A DNA stretch of 64,000 nt from Sphingopyxis lindanitolerans. Lineage in GTDB: Bacteria; Pseudomonadota; Alphaproteobacteria; Sphingomonadales; Sphingomonadaceae. Position 1 is the first letter of the stretch. Every line of letters begins with the position of its first letter. A program made the position numbers and the translations under genes. The stretch lies in the NCBI RefSeq assembly GCF_002993885.1, contig NZ_CM009578.1, positions 1,429,251-1,493,250 on the forward strand, in the 5' to 3' direction. The notes beneath the pieces were generated by a model. It saw nothing but the letters and a program-made list of their open reading frames with translations, ran no database searches and was not told the origin of the DNA. This document shows positions 1-7,952 of the stretch, in pieces.

Positions 1-595
1 AAAGCTGGCCGGCCTGATCATATTTTCCCTGGCTGTAATAAGCGGCGGCGCTGAGTTCGGCGGCGCTCGCGAACCAGCTCGACGCCGGAGCCTTGGCATC
101 GACGATCGGCTTCAGCCGCGCGATGACGGCGTCGGGTTTCAGCGTGTCATATTCGAGCGCGGTCTGGCGGATCAGCGCCATGTCGCGCAGCGACTGGTCG
201 AGCTTGGGATCGGCCGCGACCTTCGCGATCAGCGCGGCCGCCGCCTTGAGGTCGCCGGTCTTCGCCTTGAGGTTCGACTGCTCGATCAGCGCCGCGGCGC
301 GATAGGCGGGGCTGCCCCCGCCTTCGAGCGCCTTGAGGTCGGCGGTCGCCGCGGTCGGCTGCCCCGCCTTCACCTTGTCGAACGCGGCGATCAGCGCCTC
401 GGCCTTTTCGCCGCGCGCGATTTCCTGCCGGTGTCCCCAATAGAGATAGCCGCCGAAAGCGAGCAGCGCGGCGACGGCCCCGCCGAGGATCCACAGCCCA
501 TAGCGCTGCATGATGCTGTCCAGCCGGTCCTTGCGGACGGCTTCGTCGACTTCCTGCAAAAACACGTCGTTGCTGTTCGTCGGGCTCAGCGCCAA
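1..595 (-). CDS. YfgM-like tetratricopeptide membrane protein (partial, C-terminus off the left edge)
   Basis: The frame is open from a TTG codon at 595 to the window edge, about 198 residues. TTG is chosen because GGAGG lies just upstream and the nearer ATG (about 610) meets a stop after three codons. The protein has a charged cytoplasmic start, one membrane helix at about residues 33-53, then an Ala/Leu/Lys-rich helical region of the kind annotated as a tetratricopeptide-like domain in YfgM/UPF0070 proteins. Those are inner-membrane, periplasm-facing proteins linked to SecYEG and chaperone traffic. Family assignment rests on architecture and residue pattern; the C-terminus is unseen. Confidence 0.8.
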   Translation of the reverse strand, partial: MALSPTNSNDVFLQEVDEAVRKDRLDSIMQRYGLWILGGAVAALLAFGGYLYWGHRQEIARGEKAEALIAAFDKVKAGQPTAATADLKALEGGGSPAYRAAALIEQSNLKAKTGDLKAAAALIAKVAADPKLDQSLRDMALIRQTALEYDTLKPDAVIARLKPIVDAKAPASSWFASAAELSAAAYYSQGKYDQAGQL

Positions 596-706
596 TCAAA
601 CCTCCATCACATTCCATTGGCCCCGGACGATATCGGCTGGCCGGCCGCTTCCTTAGCGACGGCGCCGGAAAACGCCAAGCGATTCACTTGCGCGCACCGC
701 CGACCG

Positions 707-1570
707 TCACCCGGCGTAGATCTGATCCTTTGTCGGGAATGAACGGGCCCTGACTTCGTCGGCATAATCCTGGACCGCGCCGCTGACGACGCCCGCCATG
801 TCCTGATAGCGTTTCACGAATTTGGGCACCCGTTCGAACATGCCGAGCATGTCGTCGGTCACCAGCACCTGGCCGTCGCACTGCGCCGATGCGCCGATGC
901 CGATCGTCGGGCAGGCGACCTTTTCGGTGATCTCGATCGCGATCGATTCGAGCACGCCCTCGATCACGATCGAAAAGGCGCCGGCCTGCGCGACCGCGAC
1001 CGCATCCTCGACGATCGAGCGCGCTTCGGCGTCGCTCTTGCCGCGCACGCCATAGCCGCCGAGGATGTTCACCGCCTGCGGCGTCAGCCCGACATGCCCC
1101 ATCACCGGAATGCCGCGTTGGGTCAGGAATTCGATCGTCGGCGCCAGCACCTTGCCGCCCTCGACCTTCACCGCCGCGGCGCCGGTTTCCTTGAGCAGCC
1201 GCGCGGCGTTGTCGAACGCCTGCTGCGGGCTGCCCTCATAGCTGCCGAAGGGCATGTCGACGATGACCGCGGCGTGATAGCTGCCGCGCACCACCGCGGC
1301 GCCGTGCAGCGCCATCATCTCCATCGTCACCCCGACCGTGTGCGGCAGGCCGTAAATCACCTGCGCGAGCGAATCGCCGACGAGCAGCATGTCGCAATGC
1401 GGGTCGAGCAGCTGCGCCATGCGCACGGTATAGGCCGTGAGCATCACGAGCGGTTCGCCGCCCTTGCGCTGGCGGATGCGCGGCACCGTCAGGCGTTTCA
1501 TCAGCTGCGGCATCGGGTTGGCGCGGCTGGTGGATGTGTCGAGGGTGAGGGTCTTGGGGAGCGTGGACAT
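707..1570 (-). CDS. panB: 3-methyl-2-oxobutanoate hydroxymethyltransferase
   Basis: PanB transfers a hydroxymethyl group from 5,10-methylene-THF to 2-oxoisovalerate, giving ketopantoate, the first step of pantothenate and CoA synthesis. The 287-residue protein has the family's TAYT segment at 45-48, the metal-binding VGDSL motif (D66) and the GHVGLTPQ segment near residue 160, with the catalytic glutamate region (IVIEGVLE) near 200. The first 19 residues are an unconserved Ser/Thr-rich extension, so translation may start at the internal ATG at 1513. It is divergent from the membrane protein gene at 1711; panC is not adjacent. Confidence 0.95.
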   Translation of the reverse strand: MSTLPKTLTLDTSTSRANPMPQLMKRLTVPRIRQRKGGEPLVMLTAYTVRMAQLLDPHCDMLLVGDSLAQVIYGLPHTVGVTMEMMALHGAAVVRGSYHAAVIVDMPFGSYEGSPQQAFDNAARLLKETGAAAVKVEGGKVLAPTIEFLTQRGIPVMGHVGLTPQAVNILGGYGVRGKSDAEARSIVEDAVAVAQAGAFSIVIEGVLESIAIEITEKVACPTIGIGASAQCDGQVLVTDDMLGMFERVPKFVKRYQDMAGVVSGAVQDYADEVRARSFPTKDQIYAG

Positions 1571-1654
1571 GGCGCGGGGGTCTAGCCCGTCCCGATCGCG
1601 AGCGAAAGGTCGAACTCCGCCGCGGCCGCATCATTGTATAATTTTCTTGACTCA

Positions 1655-1695
1655 ATGTTCGATATTTTTAACATTACGTCATATATAACGAACAT
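1655..1695. promoter_or_regulatory. Inverted repeat in AT-rich divergent promoter region
   Basis: ATGTTCG at 1655-1661 is matched by CGAACAT at 1689-1695, with AT-rich DNA (TATTTTT, ATATATA) between. This is the only AT-rich patch in the panB/1711 intergenic region and ends shortly before the GAGGAG ribosome-binding site of the 1711 gene. It could be the operator of the XRE regulator encoded by the second gene of that operon (2129). That link is inference. Confidence 0.35.
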
Positions 1696-1710
1696 GAGGA
1701 GATTCGCACC

Positions 1711-2136
1711 ATGGCCTTTCGCGAAAAGACCGCCTGGCTGACGCTGATCAGCATGCTGGTCGCCTATACGCTCTATTTCGGGCTCATCGTCGGGGGCCAT
1801 CCCGCCGGATACGAGCTGTTTGCGATGCTGTGGCTGTTCGGCGCGATCTCGCTGACCCAGCTCGTCGTCGTGATCGCCGGTTCGCTCTATCTGACGGCGC
1901 GCACGCCAAAGGAAGAACGCGCGCGGCCCGACGAGCGCGACCGCGCGATCGGTCGCCGCGGCGCCGCCGCGGGCTATTATGTGCTGCTGATCGGGACGAT
2001 CGTCGCCGCGGTGGTGATGCCCTTCCTCGAAAGCGGGGCGCGGCTCGCCAACATCGGACTGTTCGCGCTGGTGACGGCCGAGGCGGTCCACCATCTGGTG
2101 ATCCTGACCAGCTATCGGAGGGGCTGGCATGGCTAA
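1711..2136 (+). CDS. Four-helix inner-membrane protein, unknown function
   Basis: I do not recognise a named family. The 141 residues contain four hydrophobic stretches (about 9-28, 36-60, 88-108 and 113-132), with a basic/acidic loop rich in Arg, Glu and Asp at about 66-84. A GAGGAG ribosome-binding site precedes the ATG. The gene overlaps the following XRE regulator by eight bases, so the two are translationally coupled. Small membrane proteins paired with a short XRE regulator are a common arrangement in which the regulator controls the pair, but no substrate or role can be read from this sequence. Confidence 0.85.
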   Translation: MAFREKTAWLTLISMLVAYTLYFGLIVGGHPAGYELFAMLWLFGAISLTQLVVVIAGSLYLTARTPKEERARPDERDRAIGRRGAAAGYYVLLIGTIVAAVVMPFLESGARLANIGLFALVTAEAVHHLVILTSYRRGWHG

Positions 2137-2359
2137 GCCCCCCTTCAACAACGACATCCGCACCCTGCGTTTCCTCGCCGGCGAGATGACGCAGGCCGAG
2201 CTTGGCGACCGCGTCGGCGTGACGCGGCAGACGATCGCGGCGATCGAACAGGGCAAATATTCGCCGTCGCTCGAAGTCGCGTTCCGCATCGCGCGCCTGT
2301 TCGGCAAGCCGCTCGAGGCGGTGTTTCAGTGGGATGGCAATCAGGACGCATCCAGATAG
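2129..2359 (+). CDS. Short XRE-family helix-turn-helix regulator
   Basis: The protein is 76 residues and consists almost entirely of one Cro/CI-type helix-turn-helix (about residues 8-62, core TQAELGDRVGVTRQTIAAIE). This matches the compact YozG-like class of regulators, which lack an effector domain. It starts inside the end of the upstream membrane protein gene (GGAGG at 2117-2121 serves as its ribosome-binding site). The likely role is autoregulation of this two-gene operon, perhaps through the inverted repeat at 1655-1695. The target is inferred, not shown. Confidence 0.9.
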   Translation: MAKPPFNNDIRTLRFLAGEMTQAELGDRVGVTRQTIAAIEQGKYSPSLEVAFRIARLFGKPLEAVFQWDGNQDASR

Positions 2360-2434
2360 ATGGCAGCGGTGGGGTGGGAAGCGGACGTCCCATATTCTAC
2401 AGGAAATTTGGGCTAAATAGAGAGCGATTTCACA

Positions 2435-2749
2435 ATGATCAGATGGTTCACAATAGCAATGTTTGTCGTCCTGACGGCGGCTTGTTCGTCAGACAAGCCC
2501 GCTGTCGCGAAGCTTGCGACGAGATTGGCAAATGACGGCGGCGAGGGGCTCTCTCAGGAATATCGCAAAGGTTACATCTCGTGCGGCGTGAAAGCGCTCT
2601 CTAGCGTGCCAAGTGAGAAGATAGACGCCGCGCTCCAAGCGCCCGACGTTCCCGCGATATGGGCAATACTCGGCAGCGATACACTTAACGCATATGTCAA
2701 AGCTTGCAGAGAGGCGGACTTACGGCGCAGCCCGCTACCTAAAACTTAG
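2435..2749 (+). CDS. Small putative lipoprotein, unknown function
   Basis: The 104-residue product has a type II signal: a short basic start, a hydrophobic core and the lipobox LTAAC with Cys17 as the lipidation site. The mature part is small and without a family I know. Codon use is unlike its neighbours, with many AT-ending codons (ACA, ATA, AAA, TCA), and the DNA is clearly lower in GC than the flanking genes, which suggests recent acquisition. It stands alone, downstream of the XRE regulator and convergent with the aldo/keto reductase operon. Expression is unproven. Confidence 0.65.
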   Translation: MIRWFTIAMFVVLTAACSSDKPAVAKLATRLANDGGEGLSQEYRKGYISCGVKALSSVPSEKIDAALQAPDVPAIWAILGSDTLNAYVKACREADLRRSPLPKT

Positions 2750-2839
2750 AGCAGGACGACATTATCTCGAATCGTCATTGCGAGCGGAGCGGGTCAATCC
2801 AAAATCATCTCTCTCAGTCGCAACCGTCCGCAATCGGGC

Positions 2840-3772
2840 TCATCCCGCCTTCGTCAGCGCTTCAAGCTGCTCGTCGGTCAGCGTCAGCCGTTCGCTCGCC
2901 ATGATCTCGTCGAGTTGCTCCACGCTTGTCGCGCTCGCGATCGGCGCACTGACGCCGGGCTGCGCCGCGACCCAGGCGAGCGCGATCTGCGACAGCGTCG
3001 CGCCGGTTTCGCCCGCGATGCCATCCATCACCACCAGCACCGCGGGGCCATTGCCCTCCATATAGGGGCCGACGCGCGCGCCGCGCGGGCTTTTGCCCAG
3101 ATCGTCGATGCCGCGATATTTGCCCGACAAATAGCCCGACGCGAGGCTGAAATAGGTGATGACCCCCAATCCCTCGTCGATGCACAATCGCTGGAGCGCG
3201 CCTTCATATTGCGCCCGGTCGAGCAGGTTGAGTTCGGGCTGCACCACGGTGAAACGCGGCAAACCCTTGTCATCCGCGACGCGCAGCGCTTCGCCCAGCC
3301 GCTCCGCGCTGTAATTGGAGGCGCCGATCGCCCGCACCGTCCCCGCATCGATCAGTTCGCCGAACGCGCCGAGCATTTCGTCCAGCGGCACATCGGGGTC
3401 GTCCTTGTGCGCGAAATACAGGTCGATGACATCGACGCCGAGGCGGTCGAGCGAGCCCTGCACCGCCTCGCGGATGCGGTCGGGCTTCAGGCCGCCGGGC
3501 ATCATCCCGACCTTGGTCGCGACCAGCACCTTGTCGCGCGCGCCGCTCGCCTTCAGCCACTGGCCCATCATGGTTTCGGACTCGCCGCCCTTGTGCCCGG
3601 GCACCCATGCCGAATAGACGTCGGCGGTGTCGATCATCCCGCCGCCGCGTTCGACGAAGCGGTCGAGGATCGCGAAACTCGCGGCGCGGTCGGCGGTCAT
3701 GCCGAAAACATTGCCGCCGAGCACGAAAGGCCGGATCGACAGGCCGCTTTTGCCGAGCGCGCGTTCGGTCAT
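2840..3772 (-). CDS. Aldo/keto reductase
   Basis: A 310-residue NADPH-type aldo/keto reductase of the YajO/Gcy1-like bacterial group. The catalytic tetrad is visible: D48, Y53 (in DTADVYS), K87 (in ATKVG) and H122 (in LYFAH). The C-terminal half keeps the nucleotide-binding segments typical of the barrel. The start at 3772 is chosen because it forms an ATGA overlap with the upstream GDPD gene; the open frame extends further upstream but reads out of frame through that gene. It is the last gene of a three-gene coupled operon. The substrate cannot be deduced. Confidence 0.9.
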   Translation of the reverse strand: MTERALGKSGLSIRPFVLGGNVFGMTADRAASFAILDRFVERGGGMIDTADVYSAWVPGHKGGESETMMGQWLKASGARDKVLVATKVGMMPGGLKPDRIREAVQGSLDRLGVDVIDLYFAHKDDPDVPLDEMLGAFGELIDAGTVRAIGASNYSAERLGEALRVADDKGLPRFTVVQPELNLLDRAQYEGALQRLCIDEGLGVITYFSLASGYLSGKYRGIDDLGKSPRGARVGPYMEGNGPAVLVVMDGIAGETGATLSQIALAWVAAQPGVSAPIASATSVEQLDEIMASERLTLTDEQLEALTKAG

Positions 3773-4842
3773 CGGGATGCTCCTTCTTTCACCGCCGGCA
3801 CCGCTTCGCGCGGGTTGTCGCTGAACAACCCGTCGATGCCGGTCCTCAGATATGCTTTGATCTCGGCGCCAAGATCGCCGTGCCCCGCCGGATTGAGCCC
3901 GCCCTTGTCGGCGAGCGGCAGAAAATAATTCTCGCGGCGGAAGGTCCAGGGATGAACCTTGAGCCCCGCGGCATGGGCGTCGCGAACCAGCGACGTCGGC
4001 TCGCCGAGCGTTCCGATCGCGCCGCGCGGGATGACCATGGCCTTGTTCGGCCCGATGCCGTCGGCATAGGCGGCCACCGCCTTCAGCCCCGCCGGGGTCG
4101 CCATCATCGCATAGCATGATTGCGGATCGTCGGCGGGACCGCCCTTCACATCCATGAGCTGGATCAACGGCAGGTCGCTTTTCGCGCGCAACGCCTTGAG
4201 ATTGCCGACCTCGAAGCTCTGGATAAAGACCGGCGCGGTGCGGCCGCGATAGCCATATTGATCGAGGATCGCGAGCAGCGGCGCCTCGTGCGGCAGGCCG
4301 ATCGACGCGAAATAGCCCGGATGCTTGGTCTCGGGATAGACGCCGACCGGATGGTCGCGGCCCTTGTTCGCCTCGACCAGCAGGTCGAGGATTTCGGCGA
4401 AGGTCGGGATCGCATATTTGCCGTCGTTGACGGTGCCGCGCAGCCGCGGGATCCGCTCCTTCGCGCGCAATATCTGGAGTTCGGCGAGGGTGAAATCCTC
4501 GGTAAACCAGCCGGTCACCGCCTGCCCGTCGATCGTCTTCACCGTCTTGCGGGCCGCGAATTCGGGATGGTCGGCGACGTCGGTCGTCTCCGAAATCTCA
4601 TTCTCGTGCCGCGCGACGAGCACCCCGTCCTTGGTGAGCACCAGATCGGGTTCGATGAAATCGGCGCCCTGCTCGATCGCGAGCTTGTAGCTCGCCAGCG
4701 TATGCTCGGGCCGCTCGCCCGACGCGCCGCGATGCGCGATGACGATCGGCGGCTGGCCGTCGAGAGTGGGCTGCGCAGCCATCGGCTCAGCGTCGCAGCC
4801 GCCGAGCGCCAGCAGCATCAGCGCGGCGCGCCAGCCCCTCAT
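3769..4842 (-). CDS. Glycerophosphodiester phosphodiesterase, lipoprotein
   Basis: The 357-residue protein hydrolyses glycerophosphodiesters to glycerol-3-phosphate and an alcohol. It has a lipoprotein signal with lipobox LGGC (Cys16), so it probably sits at the membrane facing the periplasm. GDPD signature residues are present: H37-R38 (AHRGA), E64 and D66 (FIEPDL) and H79 (ARHE). It is the periplasmic GlpQ-like type by length. ATGA overlaps join it to both neighbours, the ArsC-like gene upstream and the aldo/keto reductase downstream. The link between the three activities is not obvious. Confidence 0.93.
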   Translation of the reverse strand: MRGWRAALMLLALGGCDAEPMAAQPTLDGQPPIVIAHRGASGERPEHTLASYKLAIEQGADFIEPDLVLTKDGVLVARHENEISETTDVADHPEFAARKTVKTIDGQAVTGWFTEDFTLAELQILRAKERIPRLRGTVNDGKYAIPTFAEILDLLVEANKGRDHPVGVYPETKHPGYFASIGLPHEAPLLAILDQYGYRGRTAPVFIQSFEVGNLKALRAKSDLPLIQLMDVKGGPADDPQSCYAMMATPAGLKAVAAYADGIGPNKAMVIPRGAIGTLGEPTSLVRDAHAAGLKVHPWTFRRENYFLPLADKGGLNPAGHGDLGAEIKAYLRTGIDGLFSDNPREAVPAVKEGASR

Positions 4843-5189
4843 GCCGCAAAGCGCTGCTGCCAGTCATCGGCCGAAAACCCCACGCTGAACGCGCCATCGG
4901 CATCGACCAGCGGCCGACGGATCATCGCCGGCTGTTCGAGCATCAGCGCCTTGGCCGATGCGGCATCGAGCCCGTCCTTCTGCGCGTCGGGCAATTTACG
5001 AAAAGTGGTGCCGCTTTTGTTGAGCAGCTTTTCCCAGCCGAGCGCATCGATCCAGCCCTGCAACTGCCCGGCGTCGAGCCCATCCTTGCGATAATCGTGG
5101 AACCGATAAGCGACGCCATGCCCGTCGAGCCAGCGGCGCGCCTTTTTCACCGTGTCGCAGTTGGGAATACCATAGAGGATCAAGGTCAT
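4839..5189 (-). CDS. ArsC/Spx-family thioredoxin-fold reductase (YffB-like)
   Basis: A 116-residue thioredoxin-fold protein of the ArsC family, YffB/Spx-related subgroup. It starts MTLILYGIPNCDTVKKA, with the single N-terminal active-site cysteine C11; the length and FRKLP/RRPLVD segments fit the family. No other cysteine is seen, so true arsenate reductase activity would need glutathione and glutaredoxin and may not be its role; related proteins are proposed to be glutathione-dependent thiol reductases. An upstream ATG at 5204 would add five residues. First gene of the operon, coupled by ATGA to the GDPD gene. Confidence 0.9.
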   Translation of the reverse strand: MTLILYGIPNCDTVKKARRWLDGHGVAYRFHDYRKDGLDAGQLQGWIDALGWEKLLNKSGTTFRKLPDAQKDGLDAASAKALMLEQPAMIRRPLVDADGAFSVGFSADDWQQRFAA

Positions 5190-5235
5190 AGGGTCTCGGG
5201 CCATCGCTGCCGTGGGTCAGGGGAAGGCCGCGATC

Positions 5236-5913
5236 CTAGGATATGGGCGGCCGGTCGGCAATGCGCGCGTTGGCGTTCGCCAATTTTCCGCGCAGCGCGC
5301 GCGCAAAGCCTTCGTGCAGCGCGGCGGCGACGTCGGGCTGGGCGGCCAGATAGGCGCGCAGCCCCGCCGCCGGGATGAACCACAGCCGCGAATTGCGGGT
5401 CAGCACGACGGTGCCGGTCGCGTGCGCGCCGTCGAGCACCGTCGCCTCGCCGATCAATGCGCCGTCGGCGACCGCGCCGACATCCTGCCCGTCGCGGCGA
5501 ACCGCCGCCGCGCCCTCGGCGAGATAGAAGAGGCAGGGCGCCGCCTCATTCTCGCGGATCAGCACTTCGCCGCGCCGCGCCGATATCCAGTGACCATGGT
5601 CGATCAGCGCGCGCGCCGTCGCCGGGCCCAGCCCGTCGAAATGCCGGTCGCGCAGTTCCTGCTCCTCGGCCGAGAAGCGGACCTTGCTCGCACGCAGCCA
5701 CAATCGCGCGATCAGGCCGAGATTGACGACCAGGATGGCGAGGATGAGCAGGGTATAGCCCGTCCCGTGCCAGCCGAAGATGGCGACGGGCAGCGCGAGC
5801 AGCGCCGCGACCGCAAGGCCGAGCCGGACATGGTCGACGCGCGCGACCAGACTTGCCGCGAGCAGCACGACGAGCGCGCCATATCCAAACCAGGCCGGAT
5901 CGAAACCGGTCAT
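5236..5913 (-). CDS. Membrane-anchored cyclic-nucleotide-binding domain protein, Popeye-like layout
   Basis: The 225 residues have three closely spaced membrane helices (about 9-24, 30-47, 51-70) followed by a cytosolic cyclic-nucleotide-binding fold (about 90-210): GEVLIRENE, the beta-roll core, a GALIGEATVLDG phosphate-binding-cassette-like segment and a C-terminal helix. There is no DNA-binding domain, so this is not a Crp/Fnr regulator. Three helices plus a cNMP domain is the layout of Popeye-domain proteins. The ligand is unknown: the cassette lacks the Arg typical of high-affinity cAMP sites. The gene stands alone, next to a mobile-element-like segment. Confidence 0.85.
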   Translation of the reverse strand: MTGFDPAWFGYGALVVLLAASLVARVDHVRLGLAVAALLALPVAIFGWHGTGYTLLILAILVVNLGLIARLWLRASKVRFSAEEQELRDRHFDGLGPATARALIDHGHWISARRGEVLIRENEAAPCLFYLAEGAAAVRRDGQDVGAVADGALIGEATVLDGAHATGTVVLTRNSRLWFIPAAGLRAYLAAQPDVAAALHEGFARALRGKLANANARIADRPPIS

Positions 5914-5940
5914 AGACAGCCTTTTCGCGTCGAGGCCCTA

Positions 5941-6204
5941 GGGTCAGGATCCATTGATTGCACGTTCGAGGCGTCGAAATGGCGAAGATATTGGGTTTGG
6001 GTGGCCGCCGCGGGTAGCATCGCTACCCGCAAGGCCGCACGAGCCCAAGATCGAAGCCATTTCGGCGTCCCTTCGGGATTTGACCGATTTTGCCCATGGC
6101 TTCGTCGGCAAGTCTTGAAATATCGACATATTCCGTCGCCTTGCCTCCTCGCCCTGAGCAAAATCGCTTCAAACCTCGATCGCGCAATCAATGGGTCCTG
6201 ACCC
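5941..6204. mobile_element. Transposase-less element with 31-bp inverted ends and TA flanks
   Basis: Left end 5941-5971 and right end 6174-6204 are inverted repeats matching at 28 of 31 positions, beginning GGGTCAGGA. The element is 264 bp and is bounded on both sides by the dinucleotide TA (5939-5940 and 6205-6206), as expected of a TA target-site duplication. TA duplication is the hallmark of IS630/Tc1-mariner-type transposition. Inside is a perfect hairpin (6010-6030) and no real gene; short frames are not convincing. It is best called a MITE-like element; assignment to IS630 is inference from the TA flanks. Confidence 0.65.
6010..6030. repeat. Perfect 9-bp-stem hairpin inside the MITE-like element
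   Basis: GCGGGTAGC, a three-base loop, then GCTACCCGC. It lies about a quarter of the way into the 264-bp element and is not followed by a T-run, so it does not look like a terminator. Confidence 0.7.
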
Positions 6205-6206
6205 TA

Positions 6207-6457
6207 CTGAACCCCCAGCAGCATGGCGCAACCGCCACCCCCACAACGTTACCGATTGTCCAACGCCTTGGCCGCGACGTTCCGCGCAGCCCGGCCGTTG
6301 CAACAATTTATCAGTTTTTATCGATCGAGAAAAGCATAGGTGCGTAAAAGCCATCAAAATGCTAATTTTCTCTTTCCATGGGCCCCCGCGCATTGCTTCG
6401 GCGGCGCATTCACGCCATGGCGGCCCGCGATTCGAACGGAAAATGAAGACAAGAGAT
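6207..6457 (+). promoter_or_regulatory. Upstream region of DAHP synthase
   Basis: This 251-bp stretch has no convincing gene. It includes an AT-rich patch (about 6297-6375, with TTTATCAGTTTTTATCG and AATGCTAATTTTC) that probably holds the aroG promoter, and GAAGACAAGAG just before the chosen start. I see no leader peptide rich in aromatic codons and no clear attenuator. Confidence 0.4.
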
Positions 6458-7831
6458 ATGACGCAACCATGGCAACCGCAGAGCTGGCGCGCACACGAGG
6501 CCCGGCAGCTTCCCACCTATCAGGACGACGCCGCGCTCGCGGCCGCCGAAAAGGAGCTGTCGAGCTATCCGCCGCTGGTCTTTGCCGGCGAGGCGCGCGA
6601 CCTGACGGCCGAGCTCGGCCGCGTGGCGGAGGGCAAGGCGTTCCTGCTCCAGGGCGGCGACTGCGCCGAAAGCTTTGCCGAATTCCATCCGAACAATATC
6701 CGCGACACCTTCCGCGTCCTGCTCCAGATGGCGGTCGTGCTGACCTTCGCGTCGAAAATGCCGGTGGTGAAGCTCGGCCGCATGGCGGGCCAGTTCGCCA
6801 AGCCGCGTTCGGCCGACATGGAAGACATCGACGGCGTGTCGCTGCCCAGCTATCGCGGCGACATCATCAACGACATCGGCTTCGAGGCGGCAGGCCGCGA
6901 ACCCGATCCGGCGCGCATGATCAAGGCGTATAATCAGTCGGCGGCGACGCTCAACCTGCTGCGCGCCTTCGCGAACGGCGGTTATGCGAACCTGCGCCAG
7001 GTCAACGCCTGGACGCACGATTTCATGGACCGCAGCCCGTGGGCGAAGAAATATCAGGAGACCGCAGGGCGGATTTCCGAAGCGCTCGCCTTCATGGAAG
7101 CGTGCGGGGTCACGCCCGAAACGGTGCCGCAGATCAAGGGCACCAGCTTCTACACCAGCCACGAGGCGCTGCTCCTACCCTATGAGCAGGCGCTGACGCG
7201 GCAGGACAGCCTGACCGGCGGCTGGTACGACACGTCGGGCCATATGCTGTGGGTCGGCGACCGCACGCGGTTCGAGGGGTCGGCGCATATCGAATATCTG
7301 CGCGGCATCGGCAATCCGGTCGGCATGAAATGCGGGCCGAGCCTCGACCCCGAGGTGCTGCTGCGCCTGCTCGACACGCTCAACCCCGGCCATGTGCCCG
7401 GCCGCATGACGCTGATCACCCGCTATGGCCATGACAAGATCGAGGCGCATCTGCCGGCGCTGGTGCGCGCGGTGAAGCAATCGGGGCATCCCGTCGTCTG
7501 GTCGTGCGACCCGATGCACGGCAATGTCATCAAGACGCCCAACGGCTACAAGACGCGCCCGTTCGAACGCATCCTCGCCGAAGTGCGCGGCTTCTTCGCC
7601 GTCCACCGCGCCGAGGGCACGCACGGCGGCGGCATCCATATCGAGATGACCGGCCAGAATGTGACCGAATGCACCGGCGGCGCGATGGACGTGACCCAGA
7701 TGGACCTTGCCGACCGCTATCACACCCATTGCGACCCGCGCCTCAACGCGGGGCAAAGCCTCGAACTCGCGTTCCTGCTGGCGGAAATGCTCAATCAGGA
7801 AATGTCGGACCGGGCGAAGCAGGCGGCCTGA
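6458..7831 (+). CDS. aroG: Class II 3-deoxy-7-phosphoheptulonate (DAHP) synthase
   Basis: Catalyses condensation of phosphoenolpyruvate and erythrose-4-phosphate, the entry step of the shikimate pathway. The protein is 457 residues, the usual class II (plant/Mycobacterium-like) length. Class II landmarks include [11 protein letters not shown] (metal-ligand Cys69), [19 protein letters not shown], the [11 protein letters not shown] segment and [19 protein letters not shown] near the C-terminus. The ATG at 6458 follows AAGAG and gives the family N-terminus (TQPWQPQSW); an ATG at 6443 and a longer upstream frame are less likely. It is monocistronic, with the MITE-like element 250 bp upstream. Confidence 0.95.
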   Translation: MTQPWQPQSWRAHEARQLPTYQDDAALAAAEKELSSYPPLVFAGEARDLTAELGRVAEGKAFLLQGGDCAESFAEFHPNNIRDTFRVLLQMAVVLTFASKMPVVKLGRMAGQFAKPRSADMEDIDGVSLPSYRGDIINDIGFEAAGREPDPARMIKAYNQSAATLNLLRAFANGGYANLRQVNAWTHDFMDRSPWAKKYQETAGRISEALAFMEACGVTPETVPQIKGTSFYTSHEALLLPYEQALTRQDSLTGGWYDTSGHMLWVGDRTRFEGSAHIEYLRGIGNPVGMKCGPSLDPEVLLRLLDTLNPGHVPGRMTLITRYGHDKIEAHLPALVRAVKQSGHPVVWSCDPMHGNVIKTPNGYKTRPFERILAEVRGFFAVHRAEGTHGGGIHIEMTGQNVTECTGGAMDVTQMDLADRYHTHCDPRLNAGQSLELAFLLAEMLNQEMSDRAKQAA

Positions 7832-7852
7832 TATCGCCGACAATTATTTGAT

Positions 7853-7934
7853 GTTCCCCCGCGAACGCGGGGGCCCATCACCGGCCCTTGCGGAATGACG
7901 CGGTAGAAGATGGACCCCCGCCTTCGCGGGGGAG
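7853..7934. repeat. Paired inverted palindromic repeat (REPIN-like, family A)
   Basis: Two GC-rich palindromes face each other: CCCCCGCGAACGCGGGGG with a CCATCACC tail (left), and the reverse form GATGGACCCCCGCCTTCGCGGGGG (right). It lies between the convergent aroG and M28 peptidase genes and may also act as a bidirectional terminator. Confidence 0.8.
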
Positions 7935-7952
7935 CATTTTAGCTATTCGTGG

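Noticed and set aside
4839-5189. Arsenic resistance operon
   Set aside because: Only one ArsC-like protein of the YffB/Spx type; no arsR, arsB or acr3, and the neighbours are a phosphodiesterase and a reductase.
5944-6129. 61-codon ORF inside the MITE-like element
   Set aside because: Crosses the inner hairpin and the inverted end and has no domain; more likely a by-product of the repeat.
6191-6457. Upstream extension of the DAHP synthase frame
   Set aside because: The extra 89 codons include the end of the mobile-like element and lack family similarity.
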